A stretch of 64,000 nt of DNA, taken from the NCBI GenBank assembly GCA_021325135.1, contig JAJPHT010000045.1, forward strand, positions 62,001 to 126,000. The letters are read 5' to 3'. The DNA is from Pseudomonadota bacterium. Lineage in GTDB: Archaea > Thermoplasmatota > SW-10-69-26 > JACQPN01 > JAJPHT01. Of this stretch, positions 41,794-50,432 are shown one piece after another. The notes below the pieces were generated by a model, which searched no databases, was not told where the DNA came from, and saw nothing but the letters and a program-made list of their open reading frames with translations. The translations under genes and the position numbers were made by a program. Within the stretch, counting starts at the first letter, position 1, and each line of letters begins with the position of its first letter.

Positions 41794-42252
41794 TCAGAGG
41801 TCCGCGTCGAGGCGCTCCGCGAGATAGCCCTCGACGTCCCCTCCGCCCGCGAGCACGCGCTTCACCCACGCCTCGCGCTCGTGCCACTGCACCGCGAGGT
41901 CCCACACGCACACGCTGGGGTTGTTGCCCGGCGCGGGCGTCAGCGCCGTGGGCGCGTCCCCCGGGGCGGTCCACACGTGGTGGTGCAGCTCGTTCTCGTC
42001 CGCCCACCAGTCGAGGAACGCGAACACCGCGCCGCGCCCGTCGTGCACGCCCAGGAAGCCCACGCCGTAGTTGCCCGCGCCCGGAGCGGGGAGACTCTTG
42101 CGCGCGGCCTCCTTGGCGGCGGCCACCGCCTCGGGGCGCGCCAGCGGCCGGCCCTGCGCGATGCTGTAGACCTTGAGCCGCCAGCCGTCGGGCTCCCAGA
42201 GGCCCAGGAAGCGGACGGGGCGCAGCGAGTGGGGCCCGCGCAGCGGGATCAT
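41794..42252 (-). CDS. Conserved hypothetical protein
   Basis: 152 residues from ATG 42252. Notable stretches are FLGLWEPDGWRLKVYSIAQG near the start, GNYGVGFLGVHDGRGAVFAFLDWWADENELHHHVW in the middle, and NNPSVCVWDLAVQWHEREAWVKRVL near the end. The many aromatic residues and the conserved GVHDGRG and NELHHHVW phrases suggest a real, structured family. Similar proteins of unknown function occur in bacteria. It is convergent with the fused acyl-CoA gene, whose stop is one base from its own, and divergent from the M50 peptidase. Confidence 0.65.
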   Translation of the reverse strand: MIPLRGPHSLRPVRFLGLWEPDGWRLKVYSIAQGRPLARPEAVAAAKEAARKSLPAPGAGNYGVGFLGVHDGRGAVFAFLDWWADENELHHHVWTAPGDAPTALTPAPGNNPSVCVWDLAVQWHEREAWVKRVLAGGGDVEGYLAERLDADL

Positions 42253-42304
42253 GCGTCCGCAGAGACGCTCCGCGGCTTGAGCCTGCCCGAAGGGCGCCGT
42301 CCTG

Positions 42305-43417
42305 ATGCACGGGCGCGCCCTTCCCCCGGGCGTGGCCGCCAGCCTCACCCTCCTGCGGGTCCGCGGCATCCCCGTCCGGCTGCACGTCACGCTCCTCCTC
42401 GCGCTGCCCCTCTTCGCGTACCTCATGGCGGCCGCGTACTTCACGCCCGCGGGCGCCGCGCCCGACGCGCAGGCGTGGGCCTGGGGCGCGCTCCTCGCGG
42501 TGGGCCTCTTCGCCAGCGTCCTCCTCCACGAGCTGGCCCACAGCCTGGCCGCGCTGCGCTTCGGCGTCGCCGTCCGTGATATCACGCTGCTGCCCGTGGG
42601 CGGCGTGTCCGCGTTCCGCCGCATGCCCCGCGAGCCCGCGGCCGAGCTCTGGATCACCTTCGTGGGGCCGCTCACGAACCTCGTCCTCGCCGCGCCGCTC
42701 CTCGCCGCGTGGGCGCTGGGCCTCGTCCCCGACGCGGGGTGGTCGCGCTTCGTGGAGTGGCTGGGCTGGACGAACCTCTCCCTGGGCCTGTTCAACCTCC
42801 TGCTGCCCGCGTTCCCCATGGACGGCGGCCGCCTCGTGCGCGCGCTGCTCGCGCGTCGCATGGGCCTCGCGCGCGCGACGCACGTCGCCGCCGGCATCGG
42901 CCGCGGCGTGGCGCTCCTCCTGGGCCTGGGCGCGCTCCTCCTGGGCAACCTCCTCCTCGTGCTCGTGGCGATCTTCGTCTTCTCGGGCGCCAGCGCCGAG
43001 GAGCATGCGACCGTGCTCGTGGAGGCGCTGGCCGCCTATCGCGCGGGCGACCTCGCGGCCCGGATCGAGCCGCTGGAGCCCGACGCCGCCGCGCGGGACG
43101 CCATCGCCCGCATGCGCGCCGAGCGGCGCCTCGCGCTGCCGGTGGCCCGCGACGGGAGGCCCGTTGGCTTCGCGCGCCTGGAGGCGCTCGCGCACGCGCC
43201 GCCCGGCTCGCCCGTGGAGGCGCACGTCGCGGCCGCGCCCGTGGTGCCCGCCGACCTCCCCGCGTCGCAGGCCGCCGAGACGATCTCGCAGGAGCGCTCC
43301 CCCGCGCTCGTCGTCGACGCCCAGGGGCGGCTCGCGGGCGTGCTCACGGGGGAGGACCTGGAGCGCGCGGCCGCCATCGAGGAGATCCTCAGCCCACCCA
43401 CAGCCCCGCGTACATGA
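42305..43417 (+). CDS. M50 site-2-type metalloprotease with CBS-like domains
   Basis: 370 residues. LLHELAHSLAA gives the zinc motif H75-E76-H79, and NLLLPAFPMDGGRLVRALLA provides the third ligand D173, as in S2P/SpoIVFB proteases. About six transmembrane helices (25-235) are followed by a soluble C-terminal region (250-365) with weak CBS-like signals (RLALPVARDGRPVGFARLEALAH, SPALVVDAQGRLAGVLTGEDL). The enzyme cuts membrane proteins within the bilayer, often activating a regulator; the membrane-anchored winged-helix protein at 21767 is the type of substrate to consider, but this is speculative. Confidence 0.85.
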   Translation: MHGRALPPGVAASLTLLRVRGIPVRLHVTLLLALPLFAYLMAAAYFTPAGAAPDAQAWAWGALLAVGLFASVLLHELAHSLAALRFGVAVRDITLLPVGGVSAFRRMPREPAAELWITFVGPLTNLVLAAPLLAAWALGLVPDAGWSRFVEWLGWTNLSLGLFNLLLPAFPMDGGRLVRALLARRMGLARATHVAAGIGRGVALLLGLGALLLGNLLLVLVAIFVFSGASAEEHATVLVEALAAYRAGDLAARIEPLEPDAAARDAIARMRAERRLALPVARDGRPVGFARLEALAHAPPGSPVEAHVAAAPVVPADLPASQAAETISQERSPALVVDAQGRLAGVLTGEDLERAAAIEEILSPPTAPRT

Positions 43418-44387
43418 GCGCGAAGACCGCGTTCACGGCGGCGAAGGTGAGCGAGCAGAGGATGACGCCCTGGATCATGGCGGGCGCGTCGCGCGCCTTG
43501 CCGATGAACGCGTGGTACTCCCACACGAGGAGCGGCGCGAAGACGAGGAGGATGGGCAGCATGCGGCGCGGGATGACGAGGTCCGCCGCGCTCAGCGCGA
43601 GGGCGCCCACGTTGGACGCGACCCAGCACGCGAAGCCCACCGCGTAGGCGCGCTTGCGTCCCAGCCGGGTTGCGAACGTCGCGTAGCCCGCCGCGAGGTC
43701 GGGCTCCAGGTCCACGATGGTCGTGGGCACGTACACGGCCGCCGCCACGAGGAGCCCCTGCGGCAGGAACGCCCACGGCGCGGCGGAGAGGGGCGCAGCC
43801 AACGACCACCCCGCCAGCGCGGCCAGCGCGCCCACGCCCACCGCGTTCACCAGCACGTCCGCGCCGGGGCGCGTCTTGAGGCGGGCGGGCGGCGCGCTGT
43901 AGAGCCACGCCAGGACGAGGCAAGCGAGGAGGAGAAGGCCGAACGCCGCGCCCGCCAGGAGGCCCGCCCCCAGCGCGAGCGCGGCCGCGACGTAGGCCGC
44001 CGCGTGCGCCCAGCCGCGGGAGACGACGCCCTGCACGAGGGGGCTCGACGCCTTGCGCGGGTTCACGCGGTCGCTCTCCAGGTCGTGCACGTCGTTGATG
44101 AGCAGCGTCGCCAGCCAGACGAGGGGTCCCATGGCGAGGGCTGCGAGAAGCCAGCCGCGCGCGTCGCCCCACCACGCGGCCAGCGTCGCGAGGAAGTCCG
44201 CGCTGGTGGCGCCGCGCGCCGCGGCAAGCTCCCAGAACGAGGCCCAGCGGCCGAAGCCGGGCGCCAGCTCGTGGGACGCAAGGAGCCAGCCCACCTGCAT
44301 GGGGACTAGCGTGACGAGCCACACCTCCGGGCGCGAGAGGCGCCAGAGGTAGAGCAGGAGCCTCGCGCGCTCGCCCTTCGCCTCCAC
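43389..44387 (-). CDS. UbiA-family prenyltransferase
   Basis: 332 residues, about nine transmembrane helices. The first Asp-rich motif NDVHDLESDRVNP is present. The second, usually DxxxD within a YDxxD/E context, appears as IVDLEPDLAAGYATFATRLGRKRA. UbiA enzymes transfer an isoprenoid chain to an aromatic or glycerol-phosphate acceptor (menaquinone, heme O or archaeal lipid synthesis). Without neighbours from any of these pathways the acceptor is open. The 3' end overlaps the convergent M50 gene by 29 bases. Confidence 0.82.
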   Translation of the reverse strand: MEAKGERARLLLYLWRLSRPEVWLVTLVPMQVGWLLASHELAPGFGRWASFWELAAARGATSADFLATLAAWWGDARGWLLAALAMGPLVWLATLLINDVHDLESDRVNPRKASSPLVQGVVSRGWAHAAAYVAAALALGAGLLAGAAFGLLLLACLVLAWLYSAPPARLKTRPGADVLVNAVGVGALAALAGWSLAAPLSAAPWAFLPQGLLVAAAVYVPTTIVDLEPDLAAGYATFATRLGRKRAYAVGFACWVASNVGALALSAADLVIPRRMLPILLVFAPLLVWEYHAFIGKARDAPAMIQGVILCSLTFAAVNAVFALMYAGLWVG

Positions 44388-44426
44388 GCGCGGGAAGCGG
44401 GGCGGGGCGTCTTCAAGGCGCGGTGC

Positions 44427-44588
44427 TTACTGCCTGCGGGGCCGCCGGGCGGACTCCCGGGCCAGCGCGTAGGCGAGCAAGAGGATGCTGCCCGCGGCGG
44501 CCAGCGGCGCGTCCCAGAGCGCGCTGAAGAGGAGCAGGCCGAAGCCCGCGGCCACCAGCGCGTCCTCGACGTTGCGGGACATGGCCAT
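44427..44588 (-). CDS. 53-residue membrane protein
   Basis: Starts MAMSRNVEDALVAAGFGLLLF from ATG 44588 and has two short hydrophobic segments (about 11-22 and 28-43), ending ARESARRPRRQ and a TAA stop. No family recognised. It is separated from the UbiA gene by 39 bases and may share its operon. Confidence 0.5.
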   Translation of the reverse strand: MAMSRNVEDALVAAGFGLLLFSALWDAPLAAAGSILLLAYALARESARRPRRQ

Positions 44589-44655
44589 CAGGCATGATAT
44601 CGACGGCCATGGACCTTGAAGGGATCGGAGATTCCAAGGGACATCCAGGGACCTG

Positions 44656-45558
44656 TCAAGGTGGGGGCGCCACGTCCGCGTCCAGGAACGCGATCACCTT
44701 CGCCTCGTAGCCCGCGGGGTCCGCGCCGTGCGAGCCGACGTGGTACGCCTTCGGCTCCAGGAGCCACTGCGAGCCCGGGGGCGCCGCGTCGAACACCGCG
44801 CGGCCGTCCGCGTCGGGGAGCGCGATGTCGTCCGAGCCTCCCTGGATCACGAGGACCGGCGCGCGCAGCGCGTGGACGGCCTTCACCGGCTGGTTCTGCG
44901 CGACGTCCTCGTGCACGAGGCGGCTCGCGAAGAAGACCGCCAGCGGCCCGAAGGGGTACTTGGGCAGGTGCGTGAAGTGCGTGATGCTGTGGCTCGCGAT
45001 GTTCTCCAGCGTCGCGAAGCCGCTGTCGTCCACCACGGCGCGCACGGGGAGGTCCTCCGCGGCGTTGATCGCGGCGGCCGCCCCCATGCTGAGCCCCAGG
45101 AGCGCGACGTGCCCCATGGGGACGTCCCCTCGCGAGGCGAGCCACCCCCACGCGGCGTCCACGTCCTTCACCTCGTCGATGCCGACGGTGGTGTGGTCGC
45201 CGCCGCTCTCGCCGTGCGCGCGGAAGTCGAAGGCCAGCACGTTGTAGCCCGCCGCGTGCAGGAAGGGCGCGTAGGCGAGGCTCTGGTTCTTCGACTCGCC
45301 GTAGCCGTGCAGGACGACCACGGTCCCCTTGGCGGGCGAGGCGGGCATCCACCAGCCCACGAGGGGGATGCCGTCGGAGGCGTTGAACGCGACGCGCTGG
45401 TAGGCGAGGCCCACGTCCTCGGGCGTGGCCGTGGGCGCCGCGCGCGGCGGGTGGACGAGGCTCTGGGCGGATTGATAGCTCACGAAGGCGACCGCGCCGC
45501 TGGCGACGACGAGGACGGAGACGGCGAGCGCGATGGCGGCCTTCCAGAAGAGCCTCAC
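44656..45558 (-). CDS. Alpha/beta hydrolase, membrane-anchored (paralogue 1)
   Basis: 300 residues from GTG 45558. One N-terminal transmembrane helix (about 8-27) anchors an extracytoplasmic alpha/beta hydrolase domain. VVVLHGYGESK is the oxyanion loop, LGLSMGAAAAI the nucleophile elbow (Ser), QGGSDDIALP holds the Asp and YHVGSHG the His. Members of this DUF/BAAT-like group act on esters or peptides. It is closely related to the next gene upstream (45555-46472), sharing FLHAAGYNVLAFDFRAHGESGG. Its GTG start overlaps that gene's stop by four bases. Confidence 0.82.
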   Translation of the reverse strand: MRLFWKAAIALAVSVLVVASGAVAFVSYQSAQSLVHPPRAAPTATPEDVGLAYQRVAFNASDGIPLVGWWMPASPAKGTVVVLHGYGESKNQSLAYAPFLHAAGYNVLAFDFRAHGESGGDHTTVGIDEVKDVDAAWGWLASRGDVPMGHVALLGLSMGAAAAINAAEDLPVRAVVDDSGFATLENIASHSITHFTHLPKYPFGPLAVFFASRLVHEDVAQNQPVKAVHALRAPVLVIQGGSDDIALPDADGRAVFDAAPPGSQWLLEPKAYHVGSHGADPAGYEAKVIAFLDADVAPPP

Positions 45559-46472
45559 GGCGGCGCCTCCTGGAGGCTCTGCGAGAGGAACGAGAGCACG
45601 CGCCCCTCGTACTCGGCCGCGCCTGCGCGCAGCGCGTCGGTGTGCGCGGCGCCGGGCACGACCCAGAGCTGGGCGCGCGACCCGGCGGCCTCCTGGAGCG
45701 CCACGCCGTTGTCCGGCGGGACCAGCGCGTCCTTGCCCCCCTGGATGAGGAGGAGCGGCTGCTGGCCGTCGCGGGCGGCGCGCGCGGGGTCGTCGTCGCC
45801 CGGCGCGTGGCCCGTCATCCACGAGGCGAAGAGGATCGTCGCGTCCCCCACCTGGGGCGGCAGGTTCGTCGCCTGGTGGAGGGAGCGGCCGGCCACGGCG
45901 GCGAGGCTCGCGAAGCTGCTGTCCGCGACCACGGCCTTGACGGCGGGCAGGCGCGGCGCGGCGTTGATGGCGGTGGCCGCGCCCATGCTCCAGCCCAGGA
46001 GCGCCACGGCGCCCGCGCCGCCGCGCGCCTCCAGCCAGCCCACGGCGCCCTCCACGTCCTTCGTCTCCTCCACGCCCAGCGTCGTGTGCGTGCCGCCGCT
46101 CTCGCCGTGCGCGCGGAAGTCGAAGGCGAGCACGTTGTAGCCCGCCGCGTGCAGGAAGGGCGCGACGGCCAGCGACTGCTGCTTGCTGGCGCCATAGGCG
46201 TGGAGGAACACCACCGTCGCGGAGGCGCCCGGCGCGGGCATCCACCAGCCCACGAGGGGAACGCCGTCGAGGGAGGAGAACGTCACGCGCTCGTAGGGGA
46301 TGCCGAGGTCCGCGGGCGTCTGCGTCACGGGGACGCGGGGAGGGTGGATGACGTGGTCCGCCGCGTACCACGCGATGCCGGCCACGCCCAGCGTCGCGGC
46401 CACCAGCGCGACGGCGAGCCCCCCTGCGCCCCACGCCAGGGCGCGCCGGTGACGCGGGGAGCCGACAAGCAC
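45555..46472 (-). CDS. Alpha/beta hydrolase, membrane-anchored (paralogue 2)
   Basis: 305 residues with an N-terminal transmembrane helix (about 16-36). The hydrolase features are VVFLHAYGASK, the nucleophile elbow LGWSMGAATAI, the acid QGGKDALVPP and the His GAAHTDAL. The tandem copy at 44656 is a clear paralogue and is translationally coupled to it. Divergence mainly concerns the loops near the active site (GDDDPARA here), so the two enzymes may accept different substrates. Start ATG 46472 gives a normal anchor helix. Confidence 0.82.
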   Translation of the reverse strand: MLVGSPRHRRALAWGAGGLAVALVAATLGVAGIAWYAADHVIHPPRVPVTQTPADLGIPYERVTFSSLDGVPLVGWWMPAPGASATVVFLHAYGASKQQSLAVAPFLHAAGYNVLAFDFRAHGESGGTHTTLGVEETKDVEGAVGWLEARGGAGAVALLGWSMGAATAINAAPRLPAVKAVVADSSFASLAAVAGRSLHQATNLPPQVGDATILFASWMTGHAPGDDDPARAARDGQQPLLLIQGGKDALVPPDNGVALQEAAGSRAQLWVVPGAAHTDALRAGAAEYEGRVLSFLSQSLQEAPP

Positions 46473-46622
46473 GGCTCCTGGCCTCGTCCTCAGGACGTAC
46501 TTGACGGTATGCCCGCGCGCGCTGTGGCGGGAGCGTGCGGGGAGGAAAGCGAGGGCTCCGCCGCCGGAGGATTGACGCGACCGTCACAACCCCTTTGGCG
46601 CTGCGACGCCAGACGGCGCGGG

Positions 46623-46979
46623 ATGGCGCCAGACCACGTCAGCGGCGGAGCCAGGAGGGACGCTCGCTTCGCCACGCGGCTTTCGGAGCGCGCCGCCGAG
46701 CGCGCGCACACCCTCCACCGCATGCGCGGCGGCATCATGGTGGTCATCTCCCTCATCACGGGCGCCAGCGTGTTCACGTTCCTCATCTGGGCCGTCTTGG
46801 TCGTGACGCGCCAGCCGGGCGCGCCCAACGTGGGCATCCTGGGCTACGTCATCGCGCAGCTGATGAACGTCGTCGTGCTCTTCCTCGCGTGGATCACGCT
46901 GGAGGCCCTGGGGCGCATCGAGCGCGAGACCGACCGCGTGCAGCAGTTCATGGACAACGTGTACCGCCGCATGCCGTGA
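46623..46979 (+). CDS. Two-helix membrane protein of unknown function
   Basis: 118 residues from ATG 46623. A charged N-terminal part (1-42, RFATRLSERAAERAHTLHR) is followed by two transmembrane helices (about 45-65 and 78-95) and a polar tail (EALGRIERETDRVQQFMDNVYRRMP) likely to be a short coiled coil. No family recognised. It is divergent from the hydrolase pair. Confidence 0.6.
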   Translation: MAPDHVSGGARRDARFATRLSERAAERAHTLHRMRGGIMVVISLITGASVFTFLIWAVLVVTRQPGAPNVGILGYVIAQLMNVVVLFLAWITLEALGRIERETDRVQQFMDNVYRRMP

Positions 46980-47041
46980 GAGGTAACAGCGGCGTCCGGC
47001 GAGCCAAAGCTCAAAGCCGGAGGGTGGATGTTACCTGTCGG

Positions 47042-47362
47042 ATGGATGCACCCCGCTTTGAGTCCTACACGTCCCTCGCGGCCGCCGCGGCCGCGCTCAC
47101 CGCCGAGGCCGCGGCCCTCGCCACCCGGGCCGCTGGCCCCGCTGGCCGCCACCGCGCCGTGGAGCGCGCGGTCCTCATCGCCACGGAGGCCGCCCGCGAC
47201 CTCGACCAGTGCCCCGGGCGCGACGACGCCTACCGCCTCTGCGTCTCTAGCCTCTGCGCCGCCAGCATCGCGCTGGCCGAGGCGAAGAACGCGCTCGCCG
47301 ACGTGCCCCGCCTGCCCGTCCTGGCCCCCGAGCCGGTGGCGGGCGCGCCGTGGGCGCCCTGA
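47042..47362 (+). CDS. Ala-rich helical protein of unknown function
   Basis: 106 residues; the first ninety are nearly all helix (LAAAAAALTAEAAALATRAAGP, RAVERAVLIATEAARDLDQCPG, CVSSLCAASIALAEAKNALADV), resembling a small helical bundle. It has three Cys but no metal motif. It could be a HEPN-like or other helical bundle protein, but I cannot assign it. It lies between two small membrane protein genes on the same strand. The exact ATG (47042 or 47046 in another frame) is fixed by the reading frame. Confidence 0.5.
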   Translation: MDAPRFESYTSLAAAAAALTAEAAALATRAAGPAGRHRAVERAVLIATEAARDLDQCPGRDDAYRLCVSSLCAASIALAEAKNALADVPRLPVLAPEPVAGAPWAP

Positions 47363-47423
47363 AGGGACGCCTGGAGAACGCGCGTTCAGGACGCCTTATC
47401 GCCCACGGGGCGGAGGCCCGGCC

Positions 47424-47780
47424 ATGACGCGCCCGTTCGTCGGCACGGCCCTCGCGTGCACCCTGGCCTTCCTGACGCCGTGGGCCATCCTCTCGGTCCT
47501 CCTCCCGCAACCCTGGCGCGTGGAGGGGCTGGCGCTCCTCTCGGGCCTGGGCGGCCTCCTCGTCTGCTCCGGCGTCTGGGCCAGCCGCAAGGCGCAGACG
47601 CTGGGCCTCGACCCGGAAGGGTGGGCCTTCGCCGCCGTCGTGACGGCCGGCTACGCCAACGCCGTCCTCCTGTTCAACCCCAAGCCGCGCCCCTCCCTGG
47701 CGTACCTCTGCCACGAGTGCGGCCGCGAAGGACGCCTCCACGAGCCGTTCTGCTTCGGGTGCGGCGCGGTCGGCGCATAG
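47424..47780 (+). CDS. Membrane protein with C-terminal zinc ribbon
   Basis: 118 residues: three hydrophobic helices (about 7-28, 35-52 and 64-82) and then YLCHECGREGRLHEPFCFGCGAVGA, a clear CxxC-x(n)-CxxC zinc ribbon facing one side of the membrane. Such membrane zinc ribbons are found in archaea without known function. It ends just before a family B repeat. Confidence 0.65.
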   Translation: MTRPFVGTALACTLAFLTPWAILSVLLPQPWRVEGLALLSGLGGLLVCSGVWASRKAQTLGLDPEGWAFAAVVTAGYANAVLLFNPKPRPSLAYLCHECGREGRLHEPFCFGCGAVGA

Positions 47781-47789
47781 AGCAGGATC

Positions 47790-47912
47790 GTTTACGCCGC
47801 GCCGCAGCGCGGCGACCCAAGGGGGGTTCGGGGGGCTCGCCCCCTGACGTTTCGTATCCCCTGATCAAACGGTCAAAACGTCAGGGTGCTGCGCCCCCCG
47901 AACCCCCCACTT
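47790..47912. repeat. Family B palindromic repeat, copy 3 (full palindrome)
   Basis: GC hairpin GCCGCGCCGCAGCGCGGC, then GGGGGGTTCGGGGGGCTCGC, CCCCTGACGTTTC, an A/T-richer spacer with CTGATCAAACGG, and the mirrored ACGTCAGGGTGCTGCGCCCC and CCGAACCCCCC. The arms pair as in the copy at 35929. Sits between a small membrane gene and the suf operon. Confidence 0.75.
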
Positions 47913-48010
47913 TTGCCGGTACCCCAAGCCAGATGCCCCTGGCAAGGCTCGCGCAAGGTGCGGATACGCTTATGAACAGGATGCTGGATGGTCGCGCGTC
48001 CGGGACCCCC

Positions 48011-49183
48011 ATGTCCGTGCTTTCTGCCCCCTCGATCCGCGACCGGGCCCGCGCCCGGGGCGAGCCCGCGTGGCTGGCGGACGTCCGCGCCGAGGCCTTC
48101 CAGCGCTTCGCCGGCATGGAGGCGCCCCGCTGGCGGCGCACCGACCTCTCCGGCGTCGACCTGCAGGGGCTCGCCCGCCGCGCCGCCGACGCGCCCGCCC
48201 CCGCCGTCAAGGCCCCCAAGCAGACGGGCGTGCTGGTCATGCCCCTGGCCGACGCCGCGCGGGAGCACCCCGACCTCGTGCGCCCCCTGGTGGGCATCCA
48301 CCCGCGCGCCGACAAGTGGGAGATCCTCCAGACTGCGCTCTGGTCCTCGGGCCATCTCGTCTTCGTGGAGAAGGGCGTCGAGGTGGCGGAGCCCCTGGGG
48401 CTGGAGGAGCGCGTCGCCCCCGCCGGCGCCCTCGCCCGCGACGTCGTCGTCCTGGAGCGCGCCGCCAAGGCCACGCTCCTCTCCCGCCAGCGCGGCGCCT
48501 CCAAGGGCTCCCTCGTCCTCGCCGGCACCGAGGTCGAGGTCCGCGACGGCGCCTCCCTCTCCCTCGCCACGCTCCAGGACCTGGACCACGGCGCGCACCT
48601 CCTGGGCTCCCGCCGGGCCACCCTGCGCCGCGACGCCACCCTCTCGTGGGTGGACGGCCAGTTCGGCGCGGGCACGTCCGTCGTCGTCAACGAGACCACG
48701 CTCTCGGGCCCCGGCAGCAACCTGCGCTTCATCGGCGCGTTCTTCGGCAGCGCGGGCCAGCACATGGACGTCACCAACTCGGCGTTCCACGACGGCGCGC
48801 ACACCTCCTCGCAGCTGGACATGAAGGGCGCGCTGACCGAGGACGGCTACTCGGCCAACTACTCCATCGTCAACATCGGCCCGCAGGCGCGCAACGCGTC
48901 GGGCCACCAGCACCAGGAGACGCTCATCCTCAGCGAGGGCGCGCGCGCCGACGCCATCCCCAAGCTGGACGTGGAGAACAACGACGTCTCCGCGAGCCAC
49001 GGCGCGACGGTGGGCCAGGTGGACCCCGAGCAGCTCTTCTACCTCCAGGCGCGCGGCTTCCACGAGCTGGCGGCCAAGCGCCTCATCGTGGAGGGCTTCT
49101 TCGGCCCCCTGCTGGAGCAGGTGCCCGTGGAGGAGGTCCGCGAGGAGCTTCGCGGCGCCCTCGTCGGGCGGCTGAAGGGTTGA
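48011..49183 (+). CDS. sufD: Fe-S cluster assembly protein of the SufB/SufD family
   Basis: 390 residues from ATG 48011. A central beta-helix region (TLLSRQRGASKGSLVLAGTEVEVRDGASLSLATLQDL) and the C-terminal HMDVTNSAFHDGAHTSSQLDMKGALTEDGYSANYSIVNI, then DVENNDVSASHGATVGQVDPEQLFYLQARG, are typical of SufB/SufD. It forms the scaffold with SufC on which clusters are built. Length and the weak N-terminal part fit SufD better than SufB; a second scaffold gene is not seen here. CTTATGAACA near 47970 may be its TATA box; upstream ATGs at 47972 and 47981 are possible. Confidence 0.85.
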   Translation: MSVLSAPSIRDRARARGEPAWLADVRAEAFQRFAGMEAPRWRRTDLSGVDLQGLARRAADAPAPAVKAPKQTGVLVMPLADAAREHPDLVRPLVGIHPRADKWEILQTALWSSGHLVFVEKGVEVAEPLGLEERVAPAGALARDVVVLERAAKATLLSRQRGASKGSLVLAGTEVEVRDGASLSLATLQDLDHGAHLLGSRRATLRRDATLSWVDGQFGAGTSVVVNETTLSGPGSNLRFIGAFFGSAGQHMDVTNSAFHDGAHTSSQLDMKGALTEDGYSANYSIVNIGPQARNASGHQHQETLILSEGARADAIPKLDVENNDVSASHGATVGQVDPEQLFYLQARGFHELAAKRLIVEGFFGPLLEQVPVEEVREELRGALVGRLKG

Positions 49184-49208
49184 AGGAGTAGGCGGACCAG
49201 GTGTGACC

Positions 49209-50432
49209 ATGCTCGACGCGAAGGCCGTGCGCAGGGACTTCCCCATCCTGGACCGCAAGGTCTCTGGCGGGAAGCCCCTCGTGTACCTGGACAACGCGGC
49301 GACGACGCAGAAGCCCACGCAGGTCATCGACGCGATGGACCGCTACTACCGCGAGACCAACAGCAACGTCCACCGCAGCATCCACGAGCTTGGCGAGCGC
49401 GCGACGGAGCAGTACGTCGCGGCCCACGAGCGCGTGGCCGAGTTCATCGGCGCCTCGTCCTACGAGGAGATCGTCTTCACCAAGAACTGCACCGAGGCGC
49501 TCAACCTCGTGGCCTACAGCAGGGGCCTGCGCGAGCTGAAGCCGGGCGACGAGGTCGTCATCAGCCAGATGGAGCACCACAGCAACTTCGTGCCCTGGCT
49601 GGAGGTCTGCCGCCTCACGGGCGCGAAGCTGCGCATCGTGCCGCTCACGCCGGAGGGCATGCTGGACATGGCCGCCTACGAGGCCGCGCTCTCGCGCCGC
49701 ACGCGCCTCGTGAGCCTCACCGCCATGAGCAACGTGCTGGGCACCATCACGCCGGTCAAGGAGATCGTGAAGCTGGGCCACGAGGCCGGCGCCACGGTGA
49801 TCATCGACGGCGCGCAGAGCGTCCCGCACTCGGCCACCGACGTGCGCGCGACCGGCGAGGACTTCCTGGCCTTCAGCGCGCACAAGATGCTGGGCCCCAC
49901 GGGCATCGGCGTCCTCTACGGCAGGCGCGAGAAGCTCCTGGAGATGGAGCCCTTCCTCTTCGGGGGCGAGATGATCGGCCGCGTCACCAACGAGGGCGCG
50001 ACGTGGAACGACCTCCCCTGGAAGTTCGAGGCGGGGACGCCCGTCATCGCCGAGGCCGTCGGCCTCCACGCGGCCATCGACTACCTGGACGCCCTGGGCA
50101 TGGACGCCATCCACCAGCACGAGCGCAAGCTGGTGGAGCGCGCCTTCGAGCGCCTCGCGCACCTCCCCGTGAAGATCATCGGTCCTCCCCCCTCCAAGCG
50201 CGGCGGCCTGGTCGCCGTGGAGATGGAGGGCATCCACGCCCACGATCTCGCCAGCCTCCTCAACGACCAGGGCGTCGCCGTCCGCGCGGGGCACCACTGC
50301 GCGCAGCCGCTCATGAACGCCCTGGGCATCGCGAGCACCGTGCGCGCCTCCTTCTACGTCTACAACACGCCCGCCGAGGTCGACGCCTTCGTCGCCGCCT
50401 TGGAGCACGCGAGGAAGGTGTTCCAGCTGTGA
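49209..50432 (+). CDS. sufS: Cysteine desulfurase SufS
   Basis: 407 residues, a PLP enzyme that takes sulfur from cysteine. The PLP lysine is K226 (FSAHKMLGPTGIG), the substrate/active Cys is C364 in VRAGHHCAQPLMN, and LDNAATTQKP near the N-terminus and HHSNFVPW are group II desulfurase features. The good Shine-Dalgarno AGGTG before ATG 49209 is nearly the same as that of lanthipeptide precursor 2. The stop overlaps the start of sufU by four bases. Confidence 0.93.
   Translation: MLDAKAVRRDFPILDRKVSGGKPLVYLDNAATTQKPTQVIDAMDRYYRETNSNVHRSIHELGERATEQYVAAHERVAEFIGASSYEEIVFTKNCTEALNLVAYSRGLRELKPGDEVVISQMEHHSNFVPWLEVCRLTGAKLRIVPLTPEGMLDMAAYEAALSRRTRLVSLTAMSNVLGTITPVKEIVKLGHEAGATVIIDGAQSVPHSATDVRATGEDFLAFSAHKMLGPTGIGVLYGRREKLLEMEPFLFGGEMIGRVTNEGATWNDLPWKFEAGTPVIAEAVGLHAAIDYLDALGMDAIHQHERKLVERAFERLAHLPVKIIGPPPSKRGGLVAVEMEGIHAHDLASLLNDQGVAVRAGHHCAQPLMNALGIASTVRASFYVYNTPAEVDAFVAALEHARKVFQL

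Noticed and set aside
44656..46587. One 643-codon frame covering both hydrolases
   Set aside because: Only its second part is the real hydrolase; the first part is a shifted reading of the upstream paralogue.
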